64,000 bases of DNA from JAXGQE01 sp040766585 (GTDB lineage Bacteria > Bacillota > SLNR01). The number at the start of each line of letters is the position of its first letter. Positions within the stretch are counted from its first letter, which is position 1. Below, piece after piece: positions 1-9,297 of the stretch. The notes below the pieces were generated by a model that searched no databases, was not told where the DNA came from, and worked only from the letters and a program-made list of their open reading frames with translations. The stretch is taken from assembly GCA_040766585.1 (NCBI GenBank), contig JAXGQE010000010.1:62001-126000 (forward strand), read 5' to 3'. A program made the translations under genes and the position numbers.

Positions 1-59
1 CCAGCGGTTTCAGAGCAATTACGGCGGAGAAGACAAGGGACGTCAGGGGGAGTCAGAGA

Positions 60-1277
60 ATGAAAATTCTGGTGCTAGCGGGAGGCTTTGATCAGAAGGA
101 TCTGATCCTGGAACTGAAAAGAAGGGGGCACCGGGTGCTTCTGGCTGACTATTTGGAGCACCCGCCAGCTCGCGAGGCAGCCGATGCGTTTCACCGGATC
201 AGCACTCTGGATATGGACGCGGTCAGGGATCTGGCCCGAAATGAAGGTGTGGACCGAGTCACTACCGCCTGCACGGACCAGGCCCTGTTGACAGCCGCCC
301 GGGTATCGGCGGATCTGGGACTCCTTTTTTATCTATCCTATGAAACTGCCCTTTCGGTTACCAACAAGTCGTTTATGAAAAAAATATTGACCGAGCAGGG
401 AGTACCGACGTCACCGTACCGGATTTTGTCTGAGTATGGGATCGTCGATCCCGCAGAAATTCCTTTTCCCCGGGTGGTGAAACCGGTGGACAGCAACAGT
501 TCCCGGGGAGTGCGCAAAGTGATGGATGATGCCGGGATGAAAGTGGCTGTCCAGTCTGCACTGGCAGAAAGTCGGTCCCGCACCGCTCTGGTGGAAGGGT
601 TTTTACCTGGAAAAGAACTATCCGTGGATGCATATATCCAACACGGCCAGGCCCATGTACTGATGATCTCCGAAACCGTCAAGGTACCGGATCGGGACGG
701 TTTTACCATCGTGCAGAGCCGGGTTCCAGCCGGGATTGATGAGGCGACCTGTGCGTCCGTCCAGTCCATCTGCACGGGGATCGCCCGGGCTTTTGCCCTC
801 CCGGATACCCCTCTTTTGGTGCAGTGCGTCGCTGCAGACGGAAAGGCGCATGTGCTAGAGTTCAGCGCTCGCATGGGCGGTGGCACCAAGCATCGACTAA
901 TCCAGGCCGTTGCGGGAGTGGATCTTATGGCTGTATTTGTGGATCGGCTGGAAGACAAGCCGGTGGCACTGGCATCCGTGGAAGGTGCCAAGGCGGCCAG
1001 TCTGACTTACTGTTATGTCCAGCCCGGTACTTTTCACCAACTGAACGGTGTGGAAACATTGAAAGAAGAGGGTGTCATTGATCAGCTGTTTGTCTACAAG
1101 GCCCCGGGAACGGCACTGACCCAGGCTGCCACCAGCGGAGACCGAGTTTGCGGGTACCTGATTACCGGTAAGAACCGGGATGAGGTGGCATCCAAAGAAA
1201 GGACGGTTCGCGGAATTCTCCATATACTCGACCCACAGGGATTGGACCTGTTTCGGAGGGATCTGCTTCCGAACTGA
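60..1277 (+). CDS. ATP-grasp domain ligase, substrate unknown
   Basis: This 405-residue protein has the architecture of carbamoyl-phosphate-synthase-like ATP-grasp ligases. A Rossmann-like opening (MKILVLAGG) is followed from about residue 110 by the ATP-grasp fold: NKSFMKKIL, then VVKPVDSNSSRGV (nucleotide-binding lysine and flexible loop), LVEGFLPGKELSVD, and the metal-binding LEFSARMGGGT near residue 275. Such enzymes join a carboxylate to an amine or thiol using ATP. The SD GGGGGAG lies 7 nt before ATG 60. The next three genes make and aminate a dTDP-sugar, so acylation of an aminosugar with an amino acid or similar is a reasonable inference, but the substrate cannot be read from the sequence. 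The family call is firm; the role is open. Confidence 0.8.
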   Translation: MKILVLAGGFDQKDLILELKRRGHRVLLADYLEHPPAREAADAFHRISTLDMDAVRDLARNEGVDRVTTACTDQALLTAARVSADLGLLFYLSYETALSVTNKSFMKKILTEQGVPTSPYRILSEYGIVDPAEIPFPRVVKPVDSNSSRGVRKVMDDAGMKVAVQSALAESRSRTALVEGFLPGKELSVDAYIQHGQAHVLMISETVKVPDRDGFTIVQSRVPAGIDEATCASVQSICTGIARAFALPDTPLLVQCVAADGKAHVLEFSARMGGGTKHRLIQAVAGVDLMAVFVDRLEDKPVALASVEGAKAASLTYCYVQPGTFHQLNGVETLKEEGVIDQLFVYKAPGTALTQAATSGDRVCGYLITGKNRDEVASKERTVRGILHILDPQGLDLFRRDLLPN

Positions 1278-1349
1278 TCCATCGAGAATGATCCGACTCC
1301 AGAATGACCCGACTGGACTGCAAGGTCCGAGTTGGCAGGGAGGTGCAAC

Positions 1350-2462
1350 ATGAAAAAAAACATACCGGTTACCCGCAGCTGGATGCCCCCGTTTGACGAC
1401 TACTGCCGGGAGATTGAAGACCTGTGGGACAGCCGCTGGCTGACCAACATGGGGGATAAACACCGGCGGCTGGAAGAGGCTTTGGCTGAGTATCTGGATG
1501 TGCCGTATGTGGCTCTGTTTACCAACGGCCATTTGGCTCTGGAAACGGCGCTTCAGGCTTTGGAGCTTCAGGGGGAAGTGTTGACTACACCCTTTACCTT
1601 CGCCTCCACCACCCACGCCATTGTCCGATGCGGCCTGACTCCAGTGTTTGTGGATATTCGATCGGATGATTATACCCTGGATGCCAAAAAACTGGAAGAG
1701 TGCATTACGGACAAAACCTGCGCCATTGTGCCGGTCCATGTCTACGGACATCTCTGCAATTATGAAGCCATTGCCGATGTGGCCCATCGCTATGGACTGA
1801 AAGTGATTTACGATGCCGCCCATACTTTCGGCATGAAAGTTAACGGGAAGGGCGTCGGGCAGCTGGGGGATGTGTCCATGTTCAGTTTTCATGCCACCAA
1901 GGTCTTCCACACCATCGAAGGAGGCGCCCTGACCATGAAAGATCCGGATCTGTACCAGAAGGTGGTGCGGTGGCGAAACTTTGGTCTGGGGGGCCCCGAG
2001 GAAATTGTGAATCCCGGCGGAAATGGCAAGATGAGTGAGTTTCAGGCCGTTATGGGGCTGTGCTTGCTGCCCCGAGTGGATGACGAGATCGCCCGGCGCA
2101 GGGCATTGGTGGATGAATACAGAAAGCAGCTGGCATCGGTTCCCGGTGTCCAGCTGAGTCCGGATAGAACCCATGTGGATGCCAACGGGGCCTATTTTCC
2201 CATTGTGCTTCGGGAATATCCTGTCAGCCGGGATGAGCTGGCCCATATACTGCTATCCGAGGGCATTGTCGCCCGAAAATATTTTTACCCACTGACCAGC
2301 GATGCAGTCTGGCATGGGAAGAGCCTGTTCAAGGATACACCGGTAGCCCGTTCAGTGGCGGACCGGGTGCTCTGTCTGCCTCTGTTCGGGGAGATGGACA
2401 TGGAAGATGTGGAAAGGATTGTATCCATTGTTCGCACTCACGGAAGGAGGCATGATGGATGA
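1350..2462 (+). CDS. DegT/DnrJ/EryC1/StrS aminotransferase, VioA-like
   Basis: A PLP-dependent sugar aminotransferase of 370 residues. Visible family marks are the N-terminal WLTNMG segment, TTPFTFASTTHAIV, VHVYGHLCN, the PLP-contacting YDAAHTFG, and SFHATKVFHTIEGGAL with the Schiff-base lysine. The HATKxFHTIEGGAL form resembles dTDP-4-dehydro-6-deoxyglucose aminotransferases (VioA type). ATG 1350 is chosen because AGGGAGGTG sits just before it; an upstream in-frame TTG at 1332 has no SD. The stop overlaps the rmlA start by 4 nt, which implies translational coupling. With RmlA and RmlB downstream, the likely product is dTDP-4-amino-4,6-dideoxyglucose or an isomer. The exact substrate is inferred from context. 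Confidence 0.85.
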   Translation: MKKNIPVTRSWMPPFDDYCREIEDLWDSRWLTNMGDKHRRLEEALAEYLDVPYVALFTNGHLALETALQALELQGEVLTTPFTFASTTHAIVRCGLTPVFVDIRSDDYTLDAKKLEECITDKTCAIVPVHVYGHLCNYEAIADVAHRYGLKVIYDAAHTFGMKVNGKGVGQLGDVSMFSFHATKVFHTIEGGALTMKDPDLYQKVVRWRNFGLGGPEEIVNPGGNGKMSEFQAVMGLCLLPRVDDEIARRRALVDEYRKQLASVPGVQLSPDRTHVDANGAYFPIVLREYPVSRDELAHILLSEGIVARKYFYPLTSDAVWHGKSLFKDTPVARSVADRVLCLPLFGEMDMEDVERIVSIVRTHGRRHDG

Positions 2463-3328
2463 AAGGAATTGTGCTGGCTGGCGGACGGGGGACCCGACTG
2501 TACCCCATAACCAAGGCGGTATCCAAACAACTGCTCCCGATCTACGACAAACCATTGATCTATTATCCTCTATCTGTACTGATGTTGGCGGGGATTCGGG
2601 AGATTCTGATTATTTCGACACCGGAAGATCTGTCATCCTACCGTCGACTGCTGGGCGACGGGACTCAATTGGGACTGACTCTTTCCTATACGGTCCAGGA
2701 TTCTCCCCGGGGGTTGGCCGATGCATTCATCATCGGTGAAGATTTCATCGCTGGGGATCCGGTCTGCCTGATTTTGGGGGACAATCTGTTTTACGGGCAG
2801 AATTTGACTCGGGTGCTAATGAAAGCCCAAGAAGTACTGGACGGCGCCGTCATTTTCGGGTATCCTGTAAAAGATCCTCGTTCATTCGGGGTGGTGGAAT
2901 TGGATGAAGACCATCGGGTGCTTTCCATTGAAGAAAAGCCGGAGAAGCCCCGGTCTCATTACGCAGTGCCCGGGCTGTACTTTTATGATCACTGGGTGGT
3001 GGAAAGGGCCAAGTCATTGGCTCCGTCTTCCCGAGGTGAACTGGAAATCACGGCTCTGAACAATCTGTATCTGGATGAGAAACGGCTGCAGGTGATGCTT
3101 CTGGGTCGCGGCATGGCCTGGTTGGATACCGGAACCCCGGAAGGGCTGCTGAAAGCGGCCGAGTATGTGGAGGCTATCCAGTCCCGGCAGGGTTTCTATA
3201 TCTCCTGTCTGGAAGAAATCGCCTGGCGCCGCGGCTTCATTGACAAGCAGCAGCTGCAGGCCATTGGAGAAAGTTTGGAAATGACGGATTACGGGCAGTA
3301 TCTGCTGTCTTTGGTGAATGAACCGTAA
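2459..3328 (+). CDS. rmlA: Glucose-1-phosphate thymidylyltransferase
   Basis: Makes dTDP-glucose from dTTP and glucose-1-phosphate, the first step of dTDP-deoxysugar synthesis. The N-terminus shows the nucleotidyltransferase signature GGRGTRLYPIT with KAVSKQLLPIYDKP. ILGDNLFYG carries the metal-binding aspartate, and GVVELDE, EEKPEKP and TGTPEGLLKA follow as in RmlA. At 289 residues it has the normal length. It starts inside the aminotransferase stop (ATGA, 4-nt overlap) and rmlB begins 11 nt after its stop, so the three genes form one operon. No rmlC or rmlD lies within the window. Confidence 0.95.
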   Translation: MKGIVLAGGRGTRLYPITKAVSKQLLPIYDKPLIYYPLSVLMLAGIREILIISTPEDLSSYRRLLGDGTQLGLTLSYTVQDSPRGLADAFIIGEDFIAGDPVCLILGDNLFYGQNLTRVLMKAQEVLDGAVIFGYPVKDPRSFGVVELDEDHRVLSIEEKPEKPRSHYAVPGLYFYDHWVVERAKSLAPSSRGELEITALNNLYLDEKRLQVMLLGRGMAWLDTGTPEGLLKAAEYVEAIQSRQGFYISCLEEIAWRRGFIDKQQLQAIGESLEMTDYGQYLLSLVNEP

Positions 3329-3339
3329 GGAAAGGATGA

Positions 3340-4407
3340 ATGGCACGCATGAAAAAAGTACTGGTGACCGGCGGAGCCGGTTTCATCGGAAGCAATTTTA
3401 TTCATTATTGTCTAGACCGGCGTCCGGATCTTTCCATCATCAATCTGGATGCCCTAACCTATGCGGGAAATATGGAAAATCTGTCACTGTGCAGCTGCGA
3501 CCGCCGCTACCGGTTTATTCACGGAGACATTCGGGATCGAGAATTGGTGCAGTCGGTTTTTGCGGAATACGACCCGGATGCGGTGATCCATTTTGCGGCG
3601 GAGACCCATGTGGACCGCAGCATCGAGGATCCGGATGTATTTGTCACCACCAATGTGCTGGGGACCCAGATCCTTCTGGATGCAGCCAAGACAGCCTGGA
3701 AGAAACACCCCAAAGATCACCGCTGCCGCCAGTATCGGAAAGGGGTGCGCTTTATCCACATCTCTACGGATGAGGTCTATGGATCCCTGGACGGGGAGGG
3801 GACATTTTCCGAGGAGTCGCCGCTTCTGCCCAACAGTCCCTACGCGGCATCCAAAGCCGGCGCCGATCTTTTGGTCCGGTCCTATTTCCGTACCTTTGGA
3901 TTTCCAGCTGTCATTACCCGCTGCAGCAACAATTATGGACCGTACCAGTTCCCGGAAAAACTGATCCCCCTGATGGTACGCAATGCCCAGCAGGATCTAC
4001 CGCTTCCTGTGTACGGAGACGGGATGCAGGTACGGGACTGGCTCCATGTCAGCGACCACTGTGAGGCGGTGATGGCTGTCTGGGAGAACGGGCGGCTGGG
4101 TGAAGTATACAACATCGGCGGCGGTTTCGAGAAAACCAACCTGGAAATCGTGCAGATCATTTTGGATACTCTGGGAAAACCGGCATCGCTGATCCGCCAC
4201 ATTGCGGACCGGCCGGGCCACGACCGGCGCTATGCCATGGATTATGGGAAAATATCCAAAGAACTGGGCTGGCAGCCCGCCCACACTGTAGAAGACGGAC
4301 TCAAGGAGACGGTCCTCTGGTATGTGGACAATCCCGACTGGCTGGAGCGGGTGGTTTCCGGACAGTACCGCAGCTACTACGCTCGGATGTACCGGGGCAT
4401 GGAATAA
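3340..4407 (+). CDS. rmlB: dTDP-glucose 4,6-dehydratase
   Basis: An NAD-dependent extended SDR enzyme converting dTDP-glucose to dTDP-4-dehydro-6-deoxyglucose. Visible are the Rossmann motif TGGAGFIGSNF, NLDALTYAGN, HFAAETHVDRS, the active-site STDEVYG, the catalytic YAASKAG (YxxxK) and RCSNNYGPYQFPEKLIPL. Its 355 residues fit the family. ATG 3340 has TAAGGAAA at 7 nt; ATG 3349 (MKKVLVTGG) is an alternative. Its product is the substrate expected for the DegT-type aminotransferase at 1350. Confidence 0.95.
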   Translation: MARMKKVLVTGGAGFIGSNFIHYCLDRRPDLSIINLDALTYAGNMENLSLCSCDRRYRFIHGDIRDRELVQSVFAEYDPDAVIHFAAETHVDRSIEDPDVFVTTNVLGTQILLDAAKTAWKKHPKDHRCRQYRKGVRFIHISTDEVYGSLDGEGTFSEESPLLPNSPYAASKAGADLLVRSYFRTFGFPAVITRCSNNYGPYQFPEKLIPLMVRNAQQDLPLPVYGDGMQVRDWLHVSDHCEAVMAVWENGRLGEVYNIGGGFEKTNLEIVQIILDTLGKPASLIRHIADRPGHDRRYAMDYGKISKELGWQPAHTVEDGLKETVLWYVDNPDWLERVVSGQYRSYYARMYRGME

Positions 4408-4440
4408 CATACAGACACAACAGAAAGCGCAGGAGATAGC

Positions 4441-4929
4441 ATGCTGGAAGGTATGATGGAGTGGATTCAGATTTTTAAAACAGAATTATCGATATTTCTC
4501 ATGGCCGCGGTTCCTGTCATTGAACTGCGGGGAGCGATTCCAGCCGGGATCGCCCTGGGAATGTCTCCGTGGCATGCCGCCCTGGTCAGCTACCTGGGCA
4601 GCCTGGCGCCGGCACCCTTGATTCTTAAGTATGTGCGACCGGTCTTTGAGCGACTGCGGAAGACCAAATATCTGAGGGGATGGGCGGATCGCATGGAGGC
4701 TCGATCAGTCAAGCGAGGCAGTCACAATCTCCAGCGCTTCGGCGCTTGGGGTCTGATTCTGTTTGTGGCCATTCCCCTACCGGGAACCGGTGTCTGGACG
4801 GGAAGCATGATTGCCGGATTCCTGGATATTCGCTTTCGCTGGGCCATACCGGCCATTGCCCTGGGCAACCTTTTGGCTGCGCTGGCAGTCCTGATTCTCA
4901 GCGGCGGATTTGTGCGGGTGATTGGGTAG
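4441..4929 (+). CDS. COG2426 small multidrug export-type membrane protein
   Basis: A 162-residue integral membrane protein of the COG2426/PF06695 family, named 'putative small multi-drug export protein', although transport has not been firmly shown for most members. The family pattern is clear: PVIELRGAIPAGIALG after the first membrane segment, a basic cytoplasmic loop at residues 63-95, then the re-entrant-like FVAIPLPGTGVWTGSMIAGFLDI and a C-terminal membrane helix. This resembles the VTT/DedA fold. SD AGGAG precedes ATG 4441. It is 33 nt after rmlB and may be co-transcribed. Confidence 0.75.
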   Translation: MLEGMMEWIQIFKTELSIFLMAAVPVIELRGAIPAGIALGMSPWHAALVSYLGSLAPAPLILKYVRPVFERLRKTKYLRGWADRMEARSVKRGSHNLQRFGAWGLILFVAIPLPGTGVWTGSMIAGFLDIRFRWAIPAIALGNLLAALAVLILSGGFVRVIG

Positions 4930-4955
4930 GAGAAGTAAACAGTTAGTTGAACACG

Positions 4956-4993
4956 AAACCGGATGGGGCCAAAAACGGCTTCACTGGTTTTTT
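4956..4993 (+). terminator. Probable intrinsic terminator after the rml-type operon
   Basis: AAACC (4956-4960) pairs with GGTTT (4986-4990) around an inner GGCC/GGCT stem, followed by six T. The stem is imperfect, so confidence is moderate. Confidence 0.5.
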
Positions 4994-5142
4994 CCTGCCC
5001 GGGAATTGACAATTTGTTGAAAGCATCCATGCCATGAACGTCGACCCCTTACAATGGATGTGTGGGCTGTCGGCCAGGGGGCAGGATTCAACGCTGATTT
5101 TGTCGAAAGAGAAGACCATTACGAAGGAGCCGGGAGGCTGCT

Positions 5143-8100
5143 ATGAATAAATATTCCGATGAGTCGAATTGGGATCATTTGAATAGGGAACCGGAACAGA
5201 AACTGGTTCTTCCGGTCACAGAAGACGGTCTGATGCTGCGGGTCTCGCCGCAGGCGGCAGAGTGTCTGCATTTGAATGTGGCCCCGGGAGAGCTGTTTTC
5301 ATTTTTTGATCTGTTGACTCCTCAGGAGGCGGAAAAATGCCGCTGGCTGATGGATCAGGTGCGCCGGATCCGCCAGGCCGTGCGGACCGACTGCCGCCTG
5401 CAACTGGGCCATGGGTATCAGCAGGTAAAAATGGTCATTGCCCCGGATGATGCCGGACTGGGGCTGGAACTTCGTCTCTTTTTGCCGGCCCAAACCATCC
5501 ATGAGGCGGAAACGGATGATGACTGCTGCGAGGCTGCGGCCATGCTGGAGTCGCAGCGGATGCTGGCAGATGCCGCCTTTGAAGGGCTGATGCTGGTTTG
5601 GGGAACCGAAACCTACTGGACCATTACCAGCGCCAACCCGGCAGCCTGCCGATTGACCGGGTACACCGAAGAGGAACTGAGCCGGATGAATCCGGAATCT
5701 TTGGTATCGCCGGAATACCGGGGACGCATCCGGCAGATCCTGAAAAGAAAGCCTCTGGATCCAGAGCATTCCTGCGAACTGCAGCTGGTGACCCGCACCG
5801 GGGATCGTCTGTGGGTGGAAATCCGGGGAGCCGATTTAGAAACCCAGACGGGATCGTATCGAGTTTGTGCCTTCCGCGATATATCGGCTCTGGTGGAAAG
5901 TCGTGAAAAACTGCAGGTGAGGGAGAAAGAATTCCGGGCTTTGGCGGAGCATTCTCCGGACATCATTGTGAGATACGACCGGAATTACCAGAGAATATAT
6001 GTCAATCCTGCGTTTGAACACCAATTCGGCCAATCGGCCGAGGAAGTTTTGGGTAAAAGCGTGAAGGAAACCGGGGTTCTTTCCCGGCAGACAGACCGAT
6101 TCGTCGCGCTGCTGGATGAGGTCTTTGCCAGCGGTGAGCCGCGGGAATGGGTCTTTGGGGCAGAGCCGGGTGAGCCGGTGCAGGGATATTTCCATACCCG
6201 CCTGGTACCGGAAACGGATGCCGATGGGCAGATTGGATCGATACTTGGCGTGTCTCGTGAGATTACTGAACAAAAAAACACGGAAAAGGCTCTTCGGGAA
6301 CAAAAAGAACAGTATCATCGATTTATGGACAATTTCCACGGAATTGCTTTTATGGGAGACGGAGGGTTTAAACCCCTGTTCATATCCGGTGCGGTGGAAG
6401 CCATAACCGGTTACTCGGATGAAGATTTGCTGTCGGGGCGGCTGACCTGGGAAGATCTGATCCATCCGGATGATTTTCCGGATCTGCTAGAAGCCATTGC
6501 CAACGACCGATTGGATCAGAACATGCATACCCACCGCTACCGGATGATCCGCAAAGACGGGAAAGTCCGCTGGGTGGAACAGCACATTCGATATTTTCCC
6601 GGGCAGGACGGTGATTCCATGCGAACCCACGGCACCTTGTACGACATTACCGAACGGGTGACCATGGAAAATGCCCTGGAAGTCAGTGAAGCCCGCTACC
6701 GGATGCTTCTGGAGAACATTTCGGATGTGGTGTATGTTCTGGATAAGCAAGGAAGGATCATCTACATCAGTCCATCGGTGGAAGGGCTCTGCGGCTATGC
6801 ACCGGATGAGATGGTGGGGACATTGGTTTTGGATTGGATCTGGCCGGATGATCGAGAAATGGCCCGAAAGAATATGGAACGCAAATTCAACAGGGATATG
6901 GTCACCAGCGAACACCGGATTCGCACCAAAGACGGCGGGTACCGCTATATCCGGGCCTCCAGCCAGCCGCTGCGGGATGAGAACCTCTACGGTCCGGGCC
7001 TTTTTGGAATCATGTCCGATATTCATCTGGAGCGGCAGGCTGCTGAAGAACTGAAAGCCAGCGAAACCCGCTTTCGGACCATTATCAACAATATTCCGGG
7101 ACTCTTTTACCGGGTGGACCTGGCATCCCGCACCATTACCTACGCATCCGACAGCAGCGAATCTCTGCTGGGCCTGGAGGCGAAAGATCTGGTGGGAAGG
7201 TCATTGGATGAATTTTCCAATGAACTGGTGCATCCGTCGTTCCATGGTGCTTTGACGGATGTTTTCCAAAAAGCGGTGGAGTCTGTGGGTCCGTACGAAA
7301 TCGATTGCCGGCTGCAGCCGCAGAAGGGCCGACCCCTGTGGGTCAATATCCAGGGACAGGCATATCGGGAAGACGGAGTTCCTCTCTACATGGACAGCAT
7401 CATGAGCGACATTACCCACCATAAGATGCTGGAAGAAGAACTGCGGAGCCGGGAAGAAGAGTTTCGCTCTTTGGCGGACAATGTCCCGGGAGCGGTCTAC
7501 AAAATGGATCCGCAGACCAATGAATTTGTGTATCTCAGCGACGAATTTGAAACCATTACCGGCTATGCTCCCCCGTTGTTTCTGGGGGATAACCGCCGTA
7601 CCTATGAAGAAATTATTTACGAAAAGGATCGGGAAAAGACGATCGCCAGTTATGATCAGGCCATATCGGAGGAACGGGTATTCAGCAGTGAGTACCGGAT
7701 TGTTCGGGCGGATGGTTCACTGCGCTGGGTTCAGGGCCGGGCACAGGGCCGTTTTCAAGATGGCCAATTGCAGTGGGTAGTGGGAATTATCACCGATATC
7801 CAAGAACGCAAAGAAGCAGAAGCCCAGGTGGAATATCTTACGTTCCATGACCGGATGACGGGACTGTACAACCGGAACTTCTTCGATGTGGAACTGAAAC
7901 GTCTGGATGTGGAGCGGATGCTGCCCTTAAGCATCATTATTGGAGATGTCAACGGCCTGAAGCTGGTGAATGACTCTCTGGGCCATCACAATGGAGATGA
8001 AATGCTGATTCTGGTGGCCCGTACCATCGCCGACGCCTGCCGGCAGGAAGATATCCTCTGCCGTTGGGGTGGAGACGAATTTGCCATTTTACTGCCGGAG

Positions 8101-8859
8101 ACCTGGCTGCGGGATGCCATGGTGATCGTGGATCGAATCAATGAGCGGTGTGCGGAGATTAAAGATTTTCCAGTGCCGGTCAGTGTATCTTTGGGGGCCG
8201 CCTCCAAAACCGAACCGGAACAGCTTATGAATGAAGTGATTGATGAAGCAGAAGCCATGATGTACCGGACCAAATACACCGAAGGCAAGGATTTTCATGC
8301 CCGGGTGGTATATGCCCTGCAAAAGCATTTGCAGCAGCGGTCCGATGAAACACCGGAGCACTCCTTGCGGTTAAAGAGTTACTGCCAGAAACTGGGGACT
8401 CATCTGAAACTGAGTCCGGAAGAGATGCGTCGATTGGATTTGATCTGCGATCTCCACGATGTGGGCAAACTGGTGGTACCGGAAGAGATTCTGATTCGAC
8501 CGGGTCCCCTGACTTCTGAAGAACGGGATCTGGTGGAGGCTCACTGCGAGCATGGGGTCAAGATCATTCAGTCCGCCGCCAGTCTGGTGGCGGTGGCCGA
8601 TGAAATCCTGGCTCACCATGAGTGGTATGACGGCAGCGGGTATCCGCGCGGCTTGAAGGGGGAAGAGATTCCTCTGCTTTCTCGAATTTTTGCTATTGTG
8701 GACGCTTTCGATGTGATGACTCAGGGGCGGGCATACCGCAGAGCGCTGCCTTGCACGGAAGCTTTATCGGAATTGAGAGACTGCAAGGGGATCCAATTTG
8801 ATCCTGTTTTAGTGGACGCATTCATTGCCCTCATGAAGGAGGATCCAGAACGCCAATAA
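5143..8859 (+). CDS. Multi-PAS GGDEF / HD-GYP cyclic-di-GMP signalling protein
   Basis: A 1238-residue cytoplasmic sensor. After a weak N-terminal PAS-like stretch there are about six PAS/PAC units (roughly residues 133-250, 258-375, 384-505, 511-635, 637-760 and 767-890), each ending in a DIT/DIS-type exit motif. A diguanylate cyclase domain follows with GGDEF at 976-980 and a product-inhibition RxxD (RQED) five residues before it. The C-terminal HD-GYP phosphodiesterase domain has HD at 1105-1106 with LHDVGK and GYP at 1166-1168 in GSGYPRGLKGEEIP. Both domains keep their signature residues, so the protein could both make and degrade c-di-GMP. No transmembrane segment is evident, so the ligand is probably intracellular. 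SD GGGAGG precedes ATG 5143. No obvious partner is adjacent. Confidence 0.93.
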   Translation: MNKYSDESNWDHLNREPEQKLVLPVTEDGLMLRVSPQAAECLHLNVAPGELFSFFDLLTPQEAEKCRWLMDQVRRIRQAVRTDCRLQLGHGYQQVKMVIAPDDAGLGLELRLFLPAQTIHEAETDDDCCEAAAMLESQRMLADAAFEGLMLVWGTETYWTITSANPAACRLTGYTEEELSRMNPESLVSPEYRGRIRQILKRKPLDPEHSCELQLVTRTGDRLWVEIRGADLETQTGSYRVCAFRDISALVESREKLQVREKEFRALAEHSPDIIVRYDRNYQRIYVNPAFEHQFGQSAEEVLGKSVKETGVLSRQTDRFVALLDEVFASGEPREWVFGAEPGEPVQGYFHTRLVPETDADGQIGSILGVSREITEQKNTEKALREQKEQYHRFMDNFHGIAFMGDGGFKPLFISGAVEAITGYSDEDLLSGRLTWEDLIHPDDFPDLLEAIANDRLDQNMHTHRYRMIRKDGKVRWVEQHIRYFPGQDGDSMRTHGTLYDITERVTMENALEVSEARYRMLLENISDVVYVLDKQGRIIYISPSVEGLCGYAPDEMVGTLVLDWIWPDDREMARKNMERKFNRDMVTSEHRIRTKDGGYRYIRASSQPLRDENLYGPGLFGIMSDIHLERQAAEELKASETRFRTIINNIPGLFYRVDLASRTITYASDSSESLLGLEAKDLVGRSLDEFSNELVHPSFHGALTDVFQKAVESVGPYEIDCRLQPQKGRPLWVNIQGQAYREDGVPLYMDSIMSDITHHKMLEEELRSREEEFRSLADNVPGAVYKMDPQTNEFVYLSDEFETITGYAPPLFLGDNRRTYEEIIYEKDREKTIASYDQAISEERVFSSEYRIVRADGSLRWVQGRAQGRFQDGQLQWVVGIITDIQERKEAEAQVEYLTFHDRMTGLYNRNFFDVELKRLDVERMLPLSIIIGDVNGLKLVNDSLGHHNGDEMLILVARTIADACRQEDILCRWGGDEFAILLPETWLRDAMVIVDRINERCAEIKDFPVPVSVSLGAASKTEPEQLMNEVIDEAEAMMYRTKYTEGKDFHARVVYALQKHLQQRSDETPEHSLRLKSYCQKLGTHLKLSPEEMRRLDLICDLHDVGKLVVPEEILIRPGPLTSEERDLVEAHCEHGVKIIQSAASLVAVADEILAHHEWYDGSGYPRGLKGEEIPLLSRIFAIVDAFDVMTQGRAYRRALPCTEALSELRDCKGIQFDPVLVDAFIALMKEDPERQ

Positions 8860-8884
8860 AGGCACATACATGGACGATGATTCG

Positions 8885-8908
8885 AAAAACGGCGAATGCC
8901 GTTTTTTT
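8885..8908 (+). terminator. Intrinsic terminator
   Basis: AAAAACGGC (8885-8893), loop GAAT, GCCGTTTTT (8898-8906) and a seven-T run just after the PAS-GGDEF-HD-GYP gene. Confidence 0.85.
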
Positions 8909-8977
8909 CTTGGGCAGGGTTTTCCGGAAAAAAAACGAATAGGTACGGACAGGGACCTGAAAGTTGAGGTGAGCAGG

Positions 8978-9277
8978 ATGACCCGGTACAACACGTTTCT
9001 GCTCTATGCATTTGTCATTCTTGTACTGGCCCGATTGATCCTGACGTATGCCCTGGTATTCTCTCGTTCCAGCCAGATACAACCCTGGGCGGAACTGGAC
9101 GGGCATCGCGTGCTCCGGGGAAAAGGGGTCACACTATTGGTGAATGACCGCTGGGTGATGGGAGCGGTCTACGGGCATCTGGAAACCGGCGCCATAGTCA
9201 TCCGCACCGAGGATGGCGCTTTTATTGAGATTCAGCCGGATGATATTCAGACAACGCGTATTTACGATCTGTCGTGA
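8978..9277 (+). CDS. Small single-span membrane protein, unknown function
   Basis: A 99-residue protein with one N-terminal membrane helix (FLLYAFVILVLARLILTYAL) and a soluble C-terminal part rich in beta-type segments (HRVLRGKGVTLLVNDRW, AIVIRTEDGAFIEIQP). It was not recognised as a known family. ATG 8978 is chosen because of SD GAGGTGAGC; the frame stays open upstream into the preceding terminator, and GTG 8969 is an alternative. It lies 20 nt before the CapA-like gene and is probably in the same operon, which suggests a cell-surface role. Confidence 0.65.
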   Translation: MTRYNTFLLYAFVILVLARLILTYALVFSRSSQIQPWAELDGHRVLRGKGVTLLVNDRWVMGAVYGHLETGAIVIRTEDGAFIEIQPDDIQTTRIYDLS

Positions 9278-9297
9278 CGACAGAAGGAGGAATAGGG

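Noticed and set aside
1..63. Possible end of an upstream gene overlapping ATG 60 (frame closing with TGA at 61-63)
   Set aside because: Only 20 codons are visible and a second frame is also open to 91, so neither can be supported.
897..2246. Long open frame (449 codons) on the minus strand under the ATP-grasp and aminotransferase genes
   Set aside because: It is antisense to two well-supported genes, has low-complexity composition typical of a shadow frame, and has no SD or family resemblance.
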